Part shown: piece after piece, positions 8,688 to 18,828 of the stretch
How positions within the stretch are numbered: the first letter of the stretch is position 1
How the letters are laid out: every line of letters begins with the position of its first letter
Assembly: GCA_021789895.1 (NCBI GenBank)
Contig: JAJYIU010000011.1
Span: forward strand, 1-64,000
Length of the DNA: 64,000 nucleotides
Direction: 5' to 3'
DNA from: Acidobacteriota bacterium
Lineage (GTDB): Bacteria; Acidobacteriota; Terriglobia; Terriglobales; SCQP01
Position numbers and translations under genes: made by a program
Notes under the pieces: model-generated
Databases searched by the model: none
What the model saw: the letters and a program-made list of their open reading frames with translations, nothing else
Told to the model about the DNA's origin: nothing

Positions 8688-11600
8688 ATGCCAGCCAACC
8701 GTTTGCGTCAACTGGCGGATTTCGGCCAGAGCTTCTGGTATGACAACATACGCCGCGCGCTGCTCACCGGCGGCGGGTTGAAGCAAATGATCGAGGAAGA
8801 CGGCCTGCGCGGCCTGACCTCGAATCCGACGATTTTCGCCAAGGCCATCGCCGGCAGCGCCGATTATGACGAATCCATCCGGCGGGTAATGGATCGCAGC
8901 CCGGAAGAAATCTTCCTCGAGCTGGCCATCGAAGATATCGGCGCCGCCTGCGACCTGTTTCGTCCGGTTTACGATGCGACCGGCGGACGGGACGGATTTT
9001 GCAGCATCGAGGTCTTTCCCGACCTGGCGCGCGACGCCGAACGGACGATGGCGCAGGCGCGCGAGCTGTGGCGGCGGCTGCAGCGGCCCAACGTGATGAT
9101 CAAGGTGCCCTCGACGCCGGAATGCCTGCCGGCGATTCGCCAGTTGCTGACCGAAGGCATCAACATCAACATCACCCTGATGTTCGATTTCCAGGCCTAT
9201 GAGGCGGTGCTGGAGGCCTACCTGGCGGCGCTGGAAGCGCGGCGGGCGGCAAAGCAGCCGGTGGAGCGGCTGGCGTCGGTGGCGAGCCTGTTTGTCAGCC
9301 GCGTGGACACGCGCCTGGATAAGCAACTGGCCGCGATCGCCAAAGCGCAGCCGGAGCGGGCCGCGGCCGCACAGCGGCTGCTGGGCAAAAGCGGGCTGGC
9401 CAACGCCCGCCGGATGTACCGGCATTTCGAAGCAACCACGGCCTCGGCGCGATACCGGAAACTGGCGGCAGCGGGCGCGGCGCCGCAGCGGCTGTTGTGG
9501 GCCTCGACCAGCACCAAGAATCCGAACTACCCGGATACGCTTTATGCCGACGCGCTGGTGGCGCCGGAGACGGTGGACACGATGCCGGATGCAACCGTGG
9601 CGGCGTTCCGCGATCATGGCCGCCCGGGCGACAATCTGCGTCCCACCCTGGGCGAAGCGGCGCCGATGCTGGCCGAGCTCAAGGCGCTGGGCATTGACTT
9701 CGAGCGCGAACTGGTGGCGCTGCAAAACGAAGGGGTGGAGCTGTTCGAGCAGTCGTTTGCAGAGTTGATCGCCAGCTTGAAGCAAAAAGTGGCGGCGCTG
9801 CGGGGCGGGCCGGGCGGCGGACCGCCGCCGGCGCGGCGGCGTTCGGACCAGCCCGGGACGCAGACCTCGGCGGCGCCGGCGATGCGGCTGGACGCTTCCG
9901 CGGCGGCGGATTACAGCGCCAGCCTGGCTGCGCTGGCGAAGGCCTCGGCGGCGGCGCGCATCTGGCGGCACGACGCCTCGCTGTGGAGTTCCGATGCGGC
10001 GGTGGCGGCGAAGATCCGGCAGCGGCTGGGCTGGCTGACGGTGAGCGACACGATGCTGGAGCACCTGCCGGCGCTGGACGAATTCGTACAGGGCTGCCGG
10101 CGCGACGGCTTGCGCGAGGCGGTGCTGCTGGGCATGGGCGGCAGCAGCCTGGCGCCGGAGGTGTTCAACGAGATTTTCGCTTCCGCGCCGGCCGGGGATG
10201 CCGGCCGCGGGCTGCGGCTGACGGTGCTGGATACGACCGATCCCGCCGCCATCGCCAAAACCGCGGCGCGGCTGGACTGGCCGCATACGTTGTTTCTGGT
10301 CTCGAGCAAGAGCGGTGGCACGATCGAGCCCAATTGCCTCTACGCCTACTTTCGCGGGCGCATGGAACAGGCCGTCAAGCAGCCGGGCGCGCAATTTGCC
10401 GCCATCACCGATCCCGGCACCAGCCTGGAGAAGCTGGCGGCGCAGGCTGGATTTCGCCAGGTTTTTCTCAATCCCGCCGACATTGGCGGGCGCTACTCGG
10501 CGCTTTCCTGGTTCGGCCTGGCACCGGCGGCGCTGCTCGGAGTGGACGTGGAGCGGTTGCTGCGGCGGGCGCAGATCATGGAACAAGCCTGCGCCGCCCC
10601 GGTCGCCGCGGAGCAAAATCCGGGGCTGCGGCTGGGCGCGGCGCTGGGCGCCTGGGCCCGGCAGGGGCGCGACAAGGTGACGGTGCTGGCCGCGCCGGAA
10701 CTGGTCAGTTTCGGCGCCTGGCTGGAACAATTGCTGGCCGAAAGCACCGGCAAGCAGGGCCACGGCCTGATTCCGGTAGATCGCGAGCCGGCGGCGGAAA
10801 AGCCGGCCGCTTACGGCGCCGACCGGGTGTTCGTGCGCCTGCAACTGGCCGGCGGGTCCAACTCGCCGGGCGAGGAGTGGGCGGCGGAAGAGATTCGCGC
10901 CGGAGCGCCGGTGGTGACGCTGGCCTGGCGCGATCGCTATGACCTGGGACAGGAGTTTTTCCGCTGGGAGTTTGCCACCGCGGTGGCCGGCCAGGTCTTG
11001 GGCATCAATCCCTTCGACGAGCCCAACGTGCAGGAAAGCAAAGACAACACGCTGCGCGTATTGACGGCCTGGACGGAATCCGGCGCGCCGGGGAGCGGCC
11101 GCCCGGGTGCGTCCGCATCGGCACCGATCCGCGACCTGGATGGCGGCGGGCGGCAGCGCTCCGAGCTTGTGGCGGTGGCGCCGCAGCCGGCGGCGAGCGT
11201 GGCCGAAGCGCTGCGCGCGCTGCTCGAAACGCACCGGCCGGGCGATTACTTTGCGCTGATGCTGTTTGTCGAACGCACCGCCGAAGTGCAATCGTTAGCG
11301 CAGCAGGTGCGCACCTGGGTGCGCGACCATTTTCATATCGCCACCACGCTGGGCTTTGGCCCGCGCTTTTTGCATTCCACCGGCCAGTTGCACAAGGGCG
11401 GTCCGGCAAGCGGAATTTTTTTGCAACTGACGGCGACGGCCGCGGCGCAGGCGGCGGGGATGCTGCCGGTGCCGGGCCGGAATTTCGATTTCGCCACCTT
11501 GTTCCAGGCGCAATCGGCGGGCGATTACCAATCGCTCGCCGCCCATGGGCGCCGGGTGCTGCAGATTGACCTGGGCGCCGATGCCGGCGCCGGCTTGCGC

Positions 11601-11690
11601 CGGCTGATGGAGCTGCTGGAGACCCAGACGGCGCCGGTCAGCCGGGCCGAAGAGCCGGCGGATGTCCGCCCGCAGGCGCGCCGCGCCTGA
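8688..11690 (+). CDS. tal-pgi: bifunctional transaldolase / glucose-6-phosphate isomerase
   Basis: N-terminal transaldolase ('GLRGLTSNPTIFAKAI', 'NVMIKVPSTPECLPAI', 'WASTSTKNPNY'); C-terminal PGI ('VLLGMGGSSLAPEVF', 'FLVSSKSGGTIEPN'). Confidence 0.93.
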   Translation: MPANRLRQLADFGQSFWYDNIRRALLTGGGLKQMIEEDGLRGLTSNPTIFAKAIAGSADYDESIRRVMDRSPEEIFLELAIEDIGAACDLFRPVYDATGGRDGFCSIEVFPDLARDAERTMAQARELWRRLQRPNVMIKVPSTPECLPAIRQLLTEGININITLMFDFQAYEAVLEAYLAALEARRAAKQPVERLASVASLFVSRVDTRLDKQLAAIAKAQPERAAAAQRLLGKSGLANARRMYRHFEATTASARYRKLAAAGAAPQRLLWASTSTKNPNYPDTLYADALVAPETVDTMPDATVAAFRDHGRPGDNLRPTLGEAAPMLAELKALGIDFERELVALQNEGVELFEQSFAELIASLKQKVAALRGGPGGGPPPARRRSDQPGTQTSAAPAMRLDASAAADYSASLAALAKASAAARIWRHDASLWSSDAAVAAKIRQRLGWLTVSDTMLEHLPALDEFVQGCRRDGLREAVLLGMGGSSLAPEVFNEIFASAPAGDAGRGLRLTVLDTTDPAAIAKTAARLDWPHTLFLVSSKSGGTIEPNCLYAYFRGRMEQAVKQPGAQFAAITDPGTSLEKLAAQAGFRQVFLNPADIGGRYSALSWFGLAPAALLGVDVERLLRRAQIMEQACAAPVAAEQNPGLRLGAALGAWARQGRDKVTVLAAPELVSFGAWLEQLLAESTGKQGHGLIPVDREPAAEKPAAYGADRVFVRLQLAGGSNSPGEEWAAEEIRAGAPVVTLAWRDRYDLGQEFFRWEFATAVAGQVLGINPFDEPNVQESKDNTLRVLTAWTESGAPGSGRPGASASAPIRDLDGGGRQRSELVAVAPQPAASVAEALRALLETHRPGDYFALMLFVERTAEVQSLAQQVRTWVRDHFHIATTLGFGPRFLHSTGQLHKGGPASGIFLQLTATAAAQAAGMLPVPGRNFDFATLFQAQSAGDYQSLAAHGRRVLQIDLGADAGAGLRRLMELLETQTAPVSRAEEPADVRPQARRA

Positions 11691-11720
11691 GCGCGCGGCC
11701 CGGCAGCGCCGGCCGAAGTT

Positions 11721-13295
11721 ATGACCACGACTCTGACTCCTCCGGGCGCGGCCGGCGCGCCGGCCGCGCTCTCCGAATCGCTGCGGGCCGGCATGCGGCT
11801 GGAGCGCACCGCCCCGCCCTGCATCCTGGTGATCTTCGGCGCCTCCGGCGACCTCACCCGCCGCAAATTGATGCCGGCGCTGTACTCGCTGATGCGGGCG
11901 CAGCGCCTGGCCCCCAGCTTCGCGGTCGTCGGCGTGTCCAGCACCGAATGGCGGCGCGAGCAGTTCGTCGAGGAAATGCGAGCCGCGGTGCGCGACCTCG
12001 CCGGGCTGCGGGTGGAGGAAGACTGCTGGCAGTCGTTCGCCCGCAACCTGCGCTATCTAAGCGGCGACTTCGACGACCGCGGGGTTTACGAGCAACTGAA
12101 GCAGGAACTGGCCGGGCTGGCGCCGGCGTGCGGCTTCAATCTGATCTTCTACCTGGCCACGCCGCCCAGCCTGTTTCCGGTCATCGCCGGCCACCTCGGA
12201 CAGGCGGAACTGAACCGGCCGCTGCCCGGAGCGCCGCCCGAGGCCTGGGCGCGGATCATCATCGAAAAACCCTTCGGGCGCGACCTCGCCAGCGCCCGCC
12301 AACTGAACCAGACGATACATCAGGTCTTCGAAGAAGAGCAGATTTACCGCATCGATCATTATCTGGGCAAGGAGACGGTGCGCAATATTTTGGTCTTCCG
12401 CTTCGCCAATGGAATTTTCGAACCGATCTGGAACCGCCGCTACGTGGACCATGTGCAGATCACGGTTGCCGAGAGCCTGGGGGTGGAACAGCGCGGGCGC
12501 TATTACGAAGAAGCCGGGGCGCTGCGCGACATGATCCAAAATCATCTGCTGCAGGTGCTGGCGATCGTGGCGATGGAAGCGCCGGCGCGGTTCGAGTCGG
12601 AGCCGGTCCGCGACGAAAAAATGAAGCTGCTGCAGTCGGTTTGCGCGCTCGGCCAGGGCGAGACCGCGATGGCCAAGGCGGTGCGCGGCCAATACGGGCC
12701 GGGAATCATTCTCGGCCAGCCGGTGCCGGGCTACCGCGAGGAGCCGGACGTTTCGCCGGCTTCGACCCGCGAGACCTTCGCCGCGCTGAAGCTGACGATC
12801 GAGAATTGGCGCTGGGCGGGGGTGCCGTTTTACTTGCGCTCGGGCAAGCGCCTGCCCAAGCGGGCCAGCGAGGTGGCGATCGTCTTCAAATCGCCGCCCT
12901 ACCTGATGTTCGGCGCCGAAGCGCGCATCGAGCCGAATACGCTGGTGATCCGCATCCAGCCGGACGAAGGCATTGCGCTGCGCTTCGAGGCCAAGGTGCC
13001 GGGCACCGACGTGCGGCTGCGTCCGGTGGATATGGATTTTCACTATGGCTCGAGCTTCGGCGAACCGCAGCCGGAAGCCTATGAGACCCTGCTGCTCGAT
13101 GCGATGCTGGGTGAGAGTATGCTGTTTGCGCGGTACGATTTCGTCGAAACCGCCTGGAGCTTGACCACCCCGCTGCTCGAAGCCTGGGAAGCGCAACCGG
13201 CGGCGAACTTTCCCAACTATGCGGCCGGGACGTGGGGGCCGGCGGAGGCGGATGAGTTTCTGGCGCGGGAGGGACGCGCATGGCGGCGACCTTGA
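11721..13295 (+). CDS. zwf: glucose-6-phosphate 1-dehydrogenase
   Basis: '[21 protein letters not shown]', '[21 protein letters not shown]', '[14 protein letters not shown]'. Confidence 0.97.
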   Translation: MTTTLTPPGAAGAPAALSESLRAGMRLERTAPPCILVIFGASGDLTRRKLMPALYSLMRAQRLAPSFAVVGVSSTEWRREQFVEEMRAAVRDLAGLRVEEDCWQSFARNLRYLSGDFDDRGVYEQLKQELAGLAPACGFNLIFYLATPPSLFPVIAGHLGQAELNRPLPGAPPEAWARIIIEKPFGRDLASARQLNQTIHQVFEEEQIYRIDHYLGKETVRNILVFRFANGIFEPIWNRRYVDHVQITVAESLGVEQRGRYYEEAGALRDMIQNHLLQVLAIVAMEAPARFESEPVRDEKMKLLQSVCALGQGETAMAKAVRGQYGPGIILGQPVPGYREEPDVSPASTRETFAALKLTIENWRWAGVPFYLRSGKRLPKRASEVAIVFKSPPYLMFGAEARIEPNTLVIRIQPDEGIALRFEAKVPGTDVRLRPVDMDFHYGSSFGEPQPEAYETLLLDAMLGESMLFARYDFVETAWSLTTPLLEAWEAQPAANFPNYAAGTWGPAEADEFLAREGRAWRRP

Positions 13296-14359
13296 ACCCC
13301 GGCCAGCCCCCAAGCATGAGCCTGGAAGCGGCCGAACGGGCGCTGTTGGAGGCGGTGCGCCGGCAACCCGGCGCGCAGCGCATCGCCAGCCTCAATCTGC
13401 TGATTCGGGCCGGCGACGATGCCGACGCCCAGCGCCTGGCGCGCGAGCTGGAACCGGTGCTTGCAGCCCACCCCGCGCGGGTGTTGCTGTTGACCCCGGG
13501 GCTGAGCCCGGCGCGGGAATGGCGCGTGCGCCTGCTCGGCGCGATGGAGCGGCCGGCGGGCGGAGTCCACGCCGAAATTTTGCATTTGCGCGGCGGCCTA
13601 GCCGAGGATGCGGGCGCGGCCGCCATGCCGCTGTTGCGCAGCGGGCTGCCGGTCTGCCTGTGGTGGCGAGGCGCTTCGCCGGCGCAGGCGCCCGGCTTCG
13701 CCGCGCTGGCGCAACTGGCGGATCGCGTGCTGTACGATTCGGTCGAGCTGGGCGCGCAGGGCGACGATTGGCGCGCTTTAAGCCGGCAGATGCGCGCCCA
13801 GCCGCATCCCTCGACGGCGATTGACCTGGTCTGGCCGCGGATGACGCGCTGGCGACGGCTGCTGGCGCAGGCCGCGGAAACGCCCACGGGCCTGCGGCTC
13901 TGGGCCGGCCTCGATCGCATCCATTTCCAGGCGTGCGCCGGACAGCCCCCGCTCAACGCTGCCGCGCTGATGCTCGCCGGCTGGCTGATTTCACGCCTGG
14001 GCTGGCAGCTCGGCCGCCGCCCGGCGGCGGAGCGTTTTCAGTTGCGCACGCCCCGCCATGATGAAGCGGCGATCGAGTTCCGCGCCCTGGATTGCGGGCA
14101 GCCGGAAACGATTTTCTATGGCCTGCGACTGGAACATAGCCGCGCCGGACTGCGGTTGGAATTGGAGCGCAACGGCAGCCGCATCCAGGCGGAATTTTGG
14201 GAACACCAGGCTTCCCTGGGCGCCAGCGTCGGCGCCTTTCCTCCCACCGACGCGTTGGCCGCGCTGGCGCAGGAACTGCAACTCTGCCATCCTGACCAGG
14301 TATTCGAAGAAGCGCAGGCGGCCGCGCTCCGCCTGCTGGAGCAGCCGGTCGAGCCATGA
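13280..14359 (+). CDS. opcA: OpcA-like glucose-6-phosphate dehydrogenase assembly protein
   Basis: Overlaps zwf 3' end; 'SLNLLIRA', '[12 protein letters not shown]', '[12 protein letters not shown]' and position match OpcA. Confidence 0.8.
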   Translation: MAATLNPGQPPSMSLEAAERALLEAVRRQPGAQRIASLNLLIRAGDDADAQRLARELEPVLAAHPARVLLLTPGLSPAREWRVRLLGAMERPAGGVHAEILHLRGGLAEDAGAAAMPLLRSGLPVCLWWRGASPAQAPGFAALAQLADRVLYDSVELGAQGDDWRALSRQMRAQPHPSTAIDLVWPRMTRWRRLLAQAAETPTGLRLWAGLDRIHFQACAGQPPLNAAALMLAGWLISRLGWQLGRRPAAERFQLRTPRHDEAAIEFRALDCGQPETIFYGLRLEHSRAGLRLELERNGSRIQAEFWEHQASLGASVGAFPPTDALAALAQELQLCHPDQVFEEAQAAALRLLEQPVEP

Positions 14360-15093
14360 TGCCACCCCCCGCACCCCGTCCTGTCCGCTTGGCCCGCAAG
14401 ACAATGCCGCCCTGGCAGCTCGTGCCGTCGCTGTTGGCCGCCGACTTCGGCCGGCTGGCGGAGGAAATTGCCGCCGCCGAGGCCGCCGGCGCCGACCGCC
14501 TGCAACTGGACGTCATGGACGGCCATTTTGTCCCCAACCTTTCGATGGGGCCGATGGTCATTGCCGCCGTCCGGCGGCAAACCCGGTTACGGCTGGAAGC
14601 GCACCTGATGGTCGAACGTCCGGAAAACTGGATTGCGCCCGCCGCCGACGCCGGCGCCGACCTGATCATCGTCCATCAGGAAGCCACGCCCCACTTGGAA
14701 CGCGCCTTGGAGCTGATTCAGTCGCGGCGCCTGGCTGCAGGGGTCGCCATCAACCCCGCCACCCCGGCCGCCACGCTGGAGCAAGTGCTGCCATACGTCC
14801 GCCTAGTGCTGGCCATGACCGTCAATCCCGGCTTCGGCGGCCAGCAGTTCATCGCTGCGGTGACCGGCAAGATTCGCGCACTGCGCCGGCGGCTGCAGGC
14901 AGTCAACCCGGCTTGCGATATCGAAGTGGATGGCGGCATCGAGGCGGAAACCCTGCCGCTGGCGGCGGCGGCGGGCGCCAACGTGTTTGTCGCCGGCACC
15001 GCGATTTTCGCGCACTCCGGCGGGGTAGCGGCCGGACTGGCCGCCTTGCGCGCGGCCTTGCCTCGCTGCGCGCGCGCTCCGCGCCGCGCCTGA
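14356..15093 (+). CDS. rpe: ribulose-phosphate 3-epimerase
   Basis: 'LVPSLLAADFGRLAEEI', 'LQLDVMDGHFVPNLSMGPMV', 'LAMTVNPGFGGQQFI', 'DGGI'; overlaps opcA stop by 4 nt. Confidence 0.95.
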   Translation: MMPPPAPRPVRLARKTMPPWQLVPSLLAADFGRLAEEIAAAEAAGADRLQLDVMDGHFVPNLSMGPMVIAAVRRQTRLRLEAHLMVERPENWIAPAADAGADLIIVHQEATPHLERALELIQSRRLAAGVAINPATPAATLEQVLPYVRLVLAMTVNPGFGGQQFIAAVTGKIRALRRRLQAVNPACDIEVDGGIEAETLPLAAAAGANVFVAGTAIFAHSGGVAAGLAALRAALPRCARAPRRA

Positions 15094-15166
15094 GCCGCGC
15101 CTCTCCTCGTGCAAACGGCCACAACCCCGGGGCGGCGCTTCCCTGCCCTTGGCGGCGCCGCATTTT

Positions 15167-15526
15167 TCAGGCGGCGCGGACGCGCAGCAGCTCGTTCAAC
15201 AAGGAGCGCAGCTCGCGCTGCTCGCTGTTATAGTGCAGCCGCCATTCGGACATTTCCACCCCGAATTCCTTGCGCACCGACTGCATGCCGGCGTGCAGCT
15301 CGGCCAGGCGGGCTTCGCCCGCGGCCGCCTGGGCATGCAACTCCACCAGGCGGGCGTGAAAATCGTCTTGCAGGCGGCGGAAACAGTCGGTGATCTCTTG
15401 ATCCAAACGTTCCAGCCGCGCCTGATGCGCTTTAGCGCGGCGCAAGAGACGGCCTAGCACCAGCAGCATCGCCAGGAACGCGACCACCAGCGCCACGCCG
15501 GCATCCAGCATCCAGTTTGCAGGCAT
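15167..15526 (-). CDS. small membrane-anchored coiled-coil protein of unknown function
   Basis: N-terminal TM 'VALVVAFLAMLLVLGRLL' followed by long charged helix. Confidence 0.6.
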   Translation of the reverse strand: MPANWMLDAGVALVVAFLAMLLVLGRLLRRAKAHQARLERLDQEITDCFRRLQDDFHARLVELHAQAAAGEARLAELHAGMQSVRKEFGVEMSEWRLHYNSEQRELRSLLNELLRVRAA

Positions 15527-15724
15527 GCCTGCCCAGATGCTGCCCGCGAATTGCGAGTTGCCAACGCCCGCCGGTTCAAGTGACTGATAAAAACATATTT
15601 AATGACTTCTCAGGGTAATAACTTAGGCATGCCGGCTTCCATTCCAGCTAAAGCTTTGGCCGGCAGAAACTTGACAGTCATCAGGCGGCAAAGAAATGAA
15701 GCCGCTGGAGTGCCAATTTTTGGC

Positions 15725-15753
15725 TTGACATATTCGGCTGGGAAGCATACTCT
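15725..15753 (+). promoter_or_regulatory. putative sigma70-type promoter (TTGACA-17-TACTCT)
   Basis: Exact -35 consensus TTGACA at 15725-15730, 17-nt spacer; weak -10 at 15748-15753. Confidence 0.45.
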
Positions 15754-15764
15754 CTTTGAGTATG
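15746..15764. repeat. inverted repeat CATACTC-TCTTT-GAGTATG overlapping putative -10
   Basis: 7-bp perfect arms, 5-nt loop. Confidence 0.8.
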
Positions 15765-15803
15765 TTCCAGCAGCTAACACATCTAAAGGGGGTTTATTCA
15801 GTC

Positions 15804-16442
15804 ATGCGCACCTTGCGCGGTTCAGTGGTTCTGTTGTTGACGTGGGGAATCATCTGTCTGCCAATCTTTGCTGCATCGCCGGCCGCCATAATGACTCCTC
15901 TTTCTGGCTCAGTTTTACTTAACGGCCACTCGGTTCTGAGTGGTGAAGCGATTAAAGCCGGCGATCGGGTGCAGATCCAGGCGAATTCAGTGGCACGCCT
16001 GCAGTTTCCCGGAAGCTCGATTTATGCCAATTCGGGCAGCGAATTTGCAGTTGATTCACATGGGCTGCAACTGAACCATGGCTGGCTGGATGTCAGTGGA
16101 AAAATGTCGGTGCTGGCGGCCTGCGAAAGCATCTCCGCGGCAACCCCCAATGGCAGCTTCAGCGTGACGCGCAATGCCGACACGCTGCTGGTGCGCTCCA
16201 ACCGCGGCGCGGTGGCGATTCACGGAGCCGTGAACTACACCGTTCCGGCGGGCAGAGCGGTGCGGATGCAAACGACGCCGGCAGGATCGGGCGCCGGTGG
16301 TTGCGTCTCGAAGGGAAAAGTAGTCCTGATATCCGCCACGACCGGAGCCATTGTCGGCGTGGTCACCGGCATCATCGTCCACAAAGCCTCCGAGTGCAAA
16401 GCCAACTCGAATACGGTCTGCATCGTCAGCCCGAACAAGTAA
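15804..16442 (+). CDS. secreted FecR-like / hypothetical protein
   Basis: ATG 15804 preceded by AAAGGGGG; signal peptide 'VVLLLTWGIICLPIFA'; 'GSVLLNGHSV..GEAIKAGDRVQIQANSVARLQFPGSS' FecR-like strand pattern; C-terminal Gly-rich hydrophobic segment. Confidence 0.65.
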   Translation: MRTLRGSVVLLLTWGIICLPIFAASPAAIMTPLSGSVLLNGHSVLSGEAIKAGDRVQIQANSVARLQFPGSSIYANSGSEFAVDSHGLQLNHGWLDVSGKMSVLAACESISAATPNGSFSVTRNADTLLVRSNRGAVAIHGAVNYTVPAGRAVRMQTTPAGSGAGGCVSKGKVVLISATTGAIVGVVTGIIVHKASECKANSNTVCIVSPNK

Positions 16443-16465
16443 ACAGATTTCCAACCGAAATCTCC

Positions 16466-16494
16466 AGGGCGCCCGTTGGGCGCCCTTCTTTTTT
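16466..16494 (+). terminator. Rho-independent terminator
   Basis: Perfect stem AGGGCGCCC-GTT-GGGCGCCCT followed by TCTTTTTT. Confidence 0.92.
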
Positions 16495-16572
16495 CCCCGG
16501 CTGCGCCGGCGGGCCGAGGTCCGCTAGAATACGGATGACTATGCGCCCATCCGGGCGGCTGGAGACCCGCAC

Positions 16573-17556
16573 ATGATCGCCATTACCGGGGCCGCAGGGC
16601 TGATCGGCAGCGCCCTGGTCTGGCATTGCAACCGCCAGGGACGCTCCGACCTGCTGCTGGTGGACGCGCTGGGCCGCAGCGACAAGTTTCGCAACCTCGC
16701 CGGACTCGATTTCTCCGACTACCTGGAGCGGGAGGAATGGGAATCGCGCCTGGAATCGGGCGCGCTGCCGGGCCTGGAGGCGGTGGTGCACCTCGGCGCC
16801 TGCAGCAACACCACCGAGCGCGACGGCTCCTGGCTGATGCGCAACAACTTCGGCAGCAGCCGGCTCGCCGCCGGCTATTGCCTGGCGCGCGGCATTCGCC
16901 TGATCTACGCCTCCAGCGCCGCCACCTATGGCGACGGCCGCCAGGGTTATGACGACGCCCTGGAGGGAATGGCGCGGCTGCGGCCGCTGAATAAATACGC
17001 CTTTTCCAAGCACGCCTTCGACCTCTGGGCCTGGCGTTCGGGCGCGCTCGCCACGATCACCGGGTTGAAGTATTTCAATGTCTTCGGCCCCAACGAATAT
17101 CACAAAGGCGACATGCGCAGCCTGGTGGTGAAGGCCTGGGAACAGATTCAGGCGGACGGATGCGTGCGCCTGTTTCAATCCAATACTCCCGCCTATGCCG
17201 ATGGCGAGCAGCAGCGCGATTTTCTCTATGTCAAGGATGCGGTGGCCATGACCGCCTGGTTTCTGGAGCATCCCGAAGCCGCCGGCATCTACAACCTGGG
17301 CAGCGGCACCGCGCGCAGTTGGAACGACCTGGTGGGAGCGATCTTTGCCGCCCTGGGCCGTCCGGCGCGGATCGAGTATATTCCCATGCCGGCGTCGCTC
17401 CAGGCCGCTTACCAGAACCATACCTGCGCCGAGCTCGGCCGGTTGCGCCGCGCCGGCTGCGGCATCGCCGCCCGTCCGCTCGAAGCCGCGGTCGAAGATT
17501 ACGTTCGCAACTATCTTGCGCCCGGCGCCTGGCTCCAGCCCAGCGATCCCGGCTAG
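16573..17556 (+). CDS. hldD: ADP-L-glycero-D-manno-heptose 6-epimerase
   Basis: 'MIAITGAAGLIGSALVWHCN', 'VDALGRSDKFRNLAGL', 'YASSAATYGDG', 'KYFNVFGPNEYHKGDMRS'. Confidence 0.93.
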   Translation: MIAITGAAGLIGSALVWHCNRQGRSDLLLVDALGRSDKFRNLAGLDFSDYLEREEWESRLESGALPGLEAVVHLGACSNTTERDGSWLMRNNFGSSRLAAGYCLARGIRLIYASSAATYGDGRQGYDDALEGMARLRPLNKYAFSKHAFDLWAWRSGALATITGLKYFNVFGPNEYHKGDMRSLVVKAWEQIQADGCVRLFQSNTPAYADGEQQRDFLYVKDAVAMTAWFLEHPEAAGIYNLGSGTARSWNDLVGAIFAALGRPARIEYIPMPASLQAAYQNHTCAELGRLRRAGCGIAARPLEAAVEDYVRNYLAPGAWLQPSDPG

Positions 17557-17656
17557 CCCACGCCGGCGGCGGGCCGCCGCGGCACATCCCCAACCGGCTC
17601 GCAAATCCGGTTGCCACACGCCGGTATCGAGTAGAAACTGATAGGTCGAGGCACGC

Positions 17657-18823
17657 GTGAACGACACCGAATTCATGGAGCGCGCGCTCCAACTGGCCGC
17701 CCAGGGCAGCGCGTTGGCTTCGCCGAACCCGATGGTGGGAGCGGTAGTAGTGCGCGAGGGGCGGATCGTCGGGGAAGGCGCTTACGATTATGAAGGCGTG
17801 CGCCATGCCGAAGTCCGCGCACTGCAGCAGGCTGAGGCCGCCGGCGGCAGCCAGGGCGCGACCTTGTATGTGACGCTGGAGCCCTGCAGTCATCTGGGAC
17901 GCACCGGACCCTGCACCGCGGCCTTGATCGCCGCCGGCGTGCGCCGGGTGGTGGCGGCCATGTCCGACCCCAATCCCCTGGTGCATGGCCGCGGCTTCGA
18001 GCAACTGCGCGCCGCCGGCATCGAGGTCGAGACCGGCCTCGGCGAGCAGCGGGCGCGGCGCTTAAACGAGGCCTATAGCAAGTGGATCCGCACCGGCCAG
18101 CCGTGGGTGATTCTGAAAGCCGGCATGACGCTGGACGGGAAGATCTCCACCCCGCCCTCGCGGCTCGACGACGGCATGCGCACCCACGAATGGATCACCT
18201 CGCCCCAAGCGCGCTGGCACGTGCACCAACTCCGCCACCAGCAGGACGCGATCATGGTCGGGGTCGGCACCGTGATCACCGACAATCCGCTGCTCACCGA
18301 CCGCACCGGGCTGCCGCGGCGCCGCCCGCTGCAGCGCGTCATTCTCGATTCGACCCTGCGCCTGCCCCTGGATTCGCGCGTGGTGCAAACCGCGCGCGAA
18401 GACGTGCTGGTTTTCTGCACCTTCGCCGAAAATCACAAGCGGCGCGCGCTGGAACGCGCCGGTGTGCGCGTGTGGCAGGTCGCAGCCCAGGCCGGACGCA
18501 CCGAGATCGAGTCGGTTTTGCGCCGCCTGGGCGACATGAATCTGCTCTCGGTGATTGTCGAAGGCGGATCGCTGGCCAATTGGGCGGTGCTCAATTCCGG
18601 CTGCGTGGATAAAGTGTTTCTCTACTACGCCCCTAAGATTCTCGGCGGCGCCGAATCGGTGCCGCTGGCCGGCGGCGAAGGCTATCGCCGCCTGGAGGAA
18701 GCCGTCACCCTGGAGGAATATTTTCTCCACCGCTTCGGCCCGGATTTCGCCGTGGAAGGCTACGTCGCCAAGACCGCTTCCCCCGCCGAATTGGGGCGCT
18801 TGCGCGCAGAAGCGGTACGCTAA
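17657..18823 (+). CDS. ribD: bifunctional diaminohydroxyphosphoribosylaminopyrimidine deaminase / 5-amino-6-(5-phosphoribosylamino)uracil reductase
   Basis: 'ASPNPMVGAVVV', 'HAEVRALQQA', 'LYVTLEPCSHLGRTGPC', 'LKAGMTLDGKIST'. Confidence 0.95.
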   Translation: MNDTEFMERALQLAAQGSALASPNPMVGAVVVREGRIVGEGAYDYEGVRHAEVRALQQAEAAGGSQGATLYVTLEPCSHLGRTGPCTAALIAAGVRRVVAAMSDPNPLVHGRGFEQLRAAGIEVETGLGEQRARRLNEAYSKWIRTGQPWVILKAGMTLDGKISTPPSRLDDGMRTHEWITSPQARWHVHQLRHQQDAIMVGVGTVITDNPLLTDRTGLPRRRPLQRVILDSTLRLPLDSRVVQTAREDVLVFCTFAENHKRRALERAGVRVWQVAAQAGRTEIESVLRRLGDMNLLSVIVEGGSLANWAVLNSGCVDKVFLYYAPKILGGAESVPLAGGEGYRRLEEAVTLEEYFLHRFGPDFAVEGYVAKTASPAELGRLRAEAVR

Positions 18824-18828
18824 GGCGG

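Noticed and set aside
8532-11291. 919-aa minus-strand ORF antisense to tal-pgi
   Set aside because: Arg/Gly/His/Gln-rich translation without domains, opposite a clearly coding fusion gene; a high-GC shadow ORF.
12057-13313. 418-aa minus-strand ORF antisense to zwf
   Set aside because: No domain signature; zwf motifs are unambiguous on plus strand.
15562-15585. GGTTCAAGT resembling a tRNA T-loop
   Set aside because: Flanking bases do not form a T-stem, and no anticodon arm or acceptor stem is visible.
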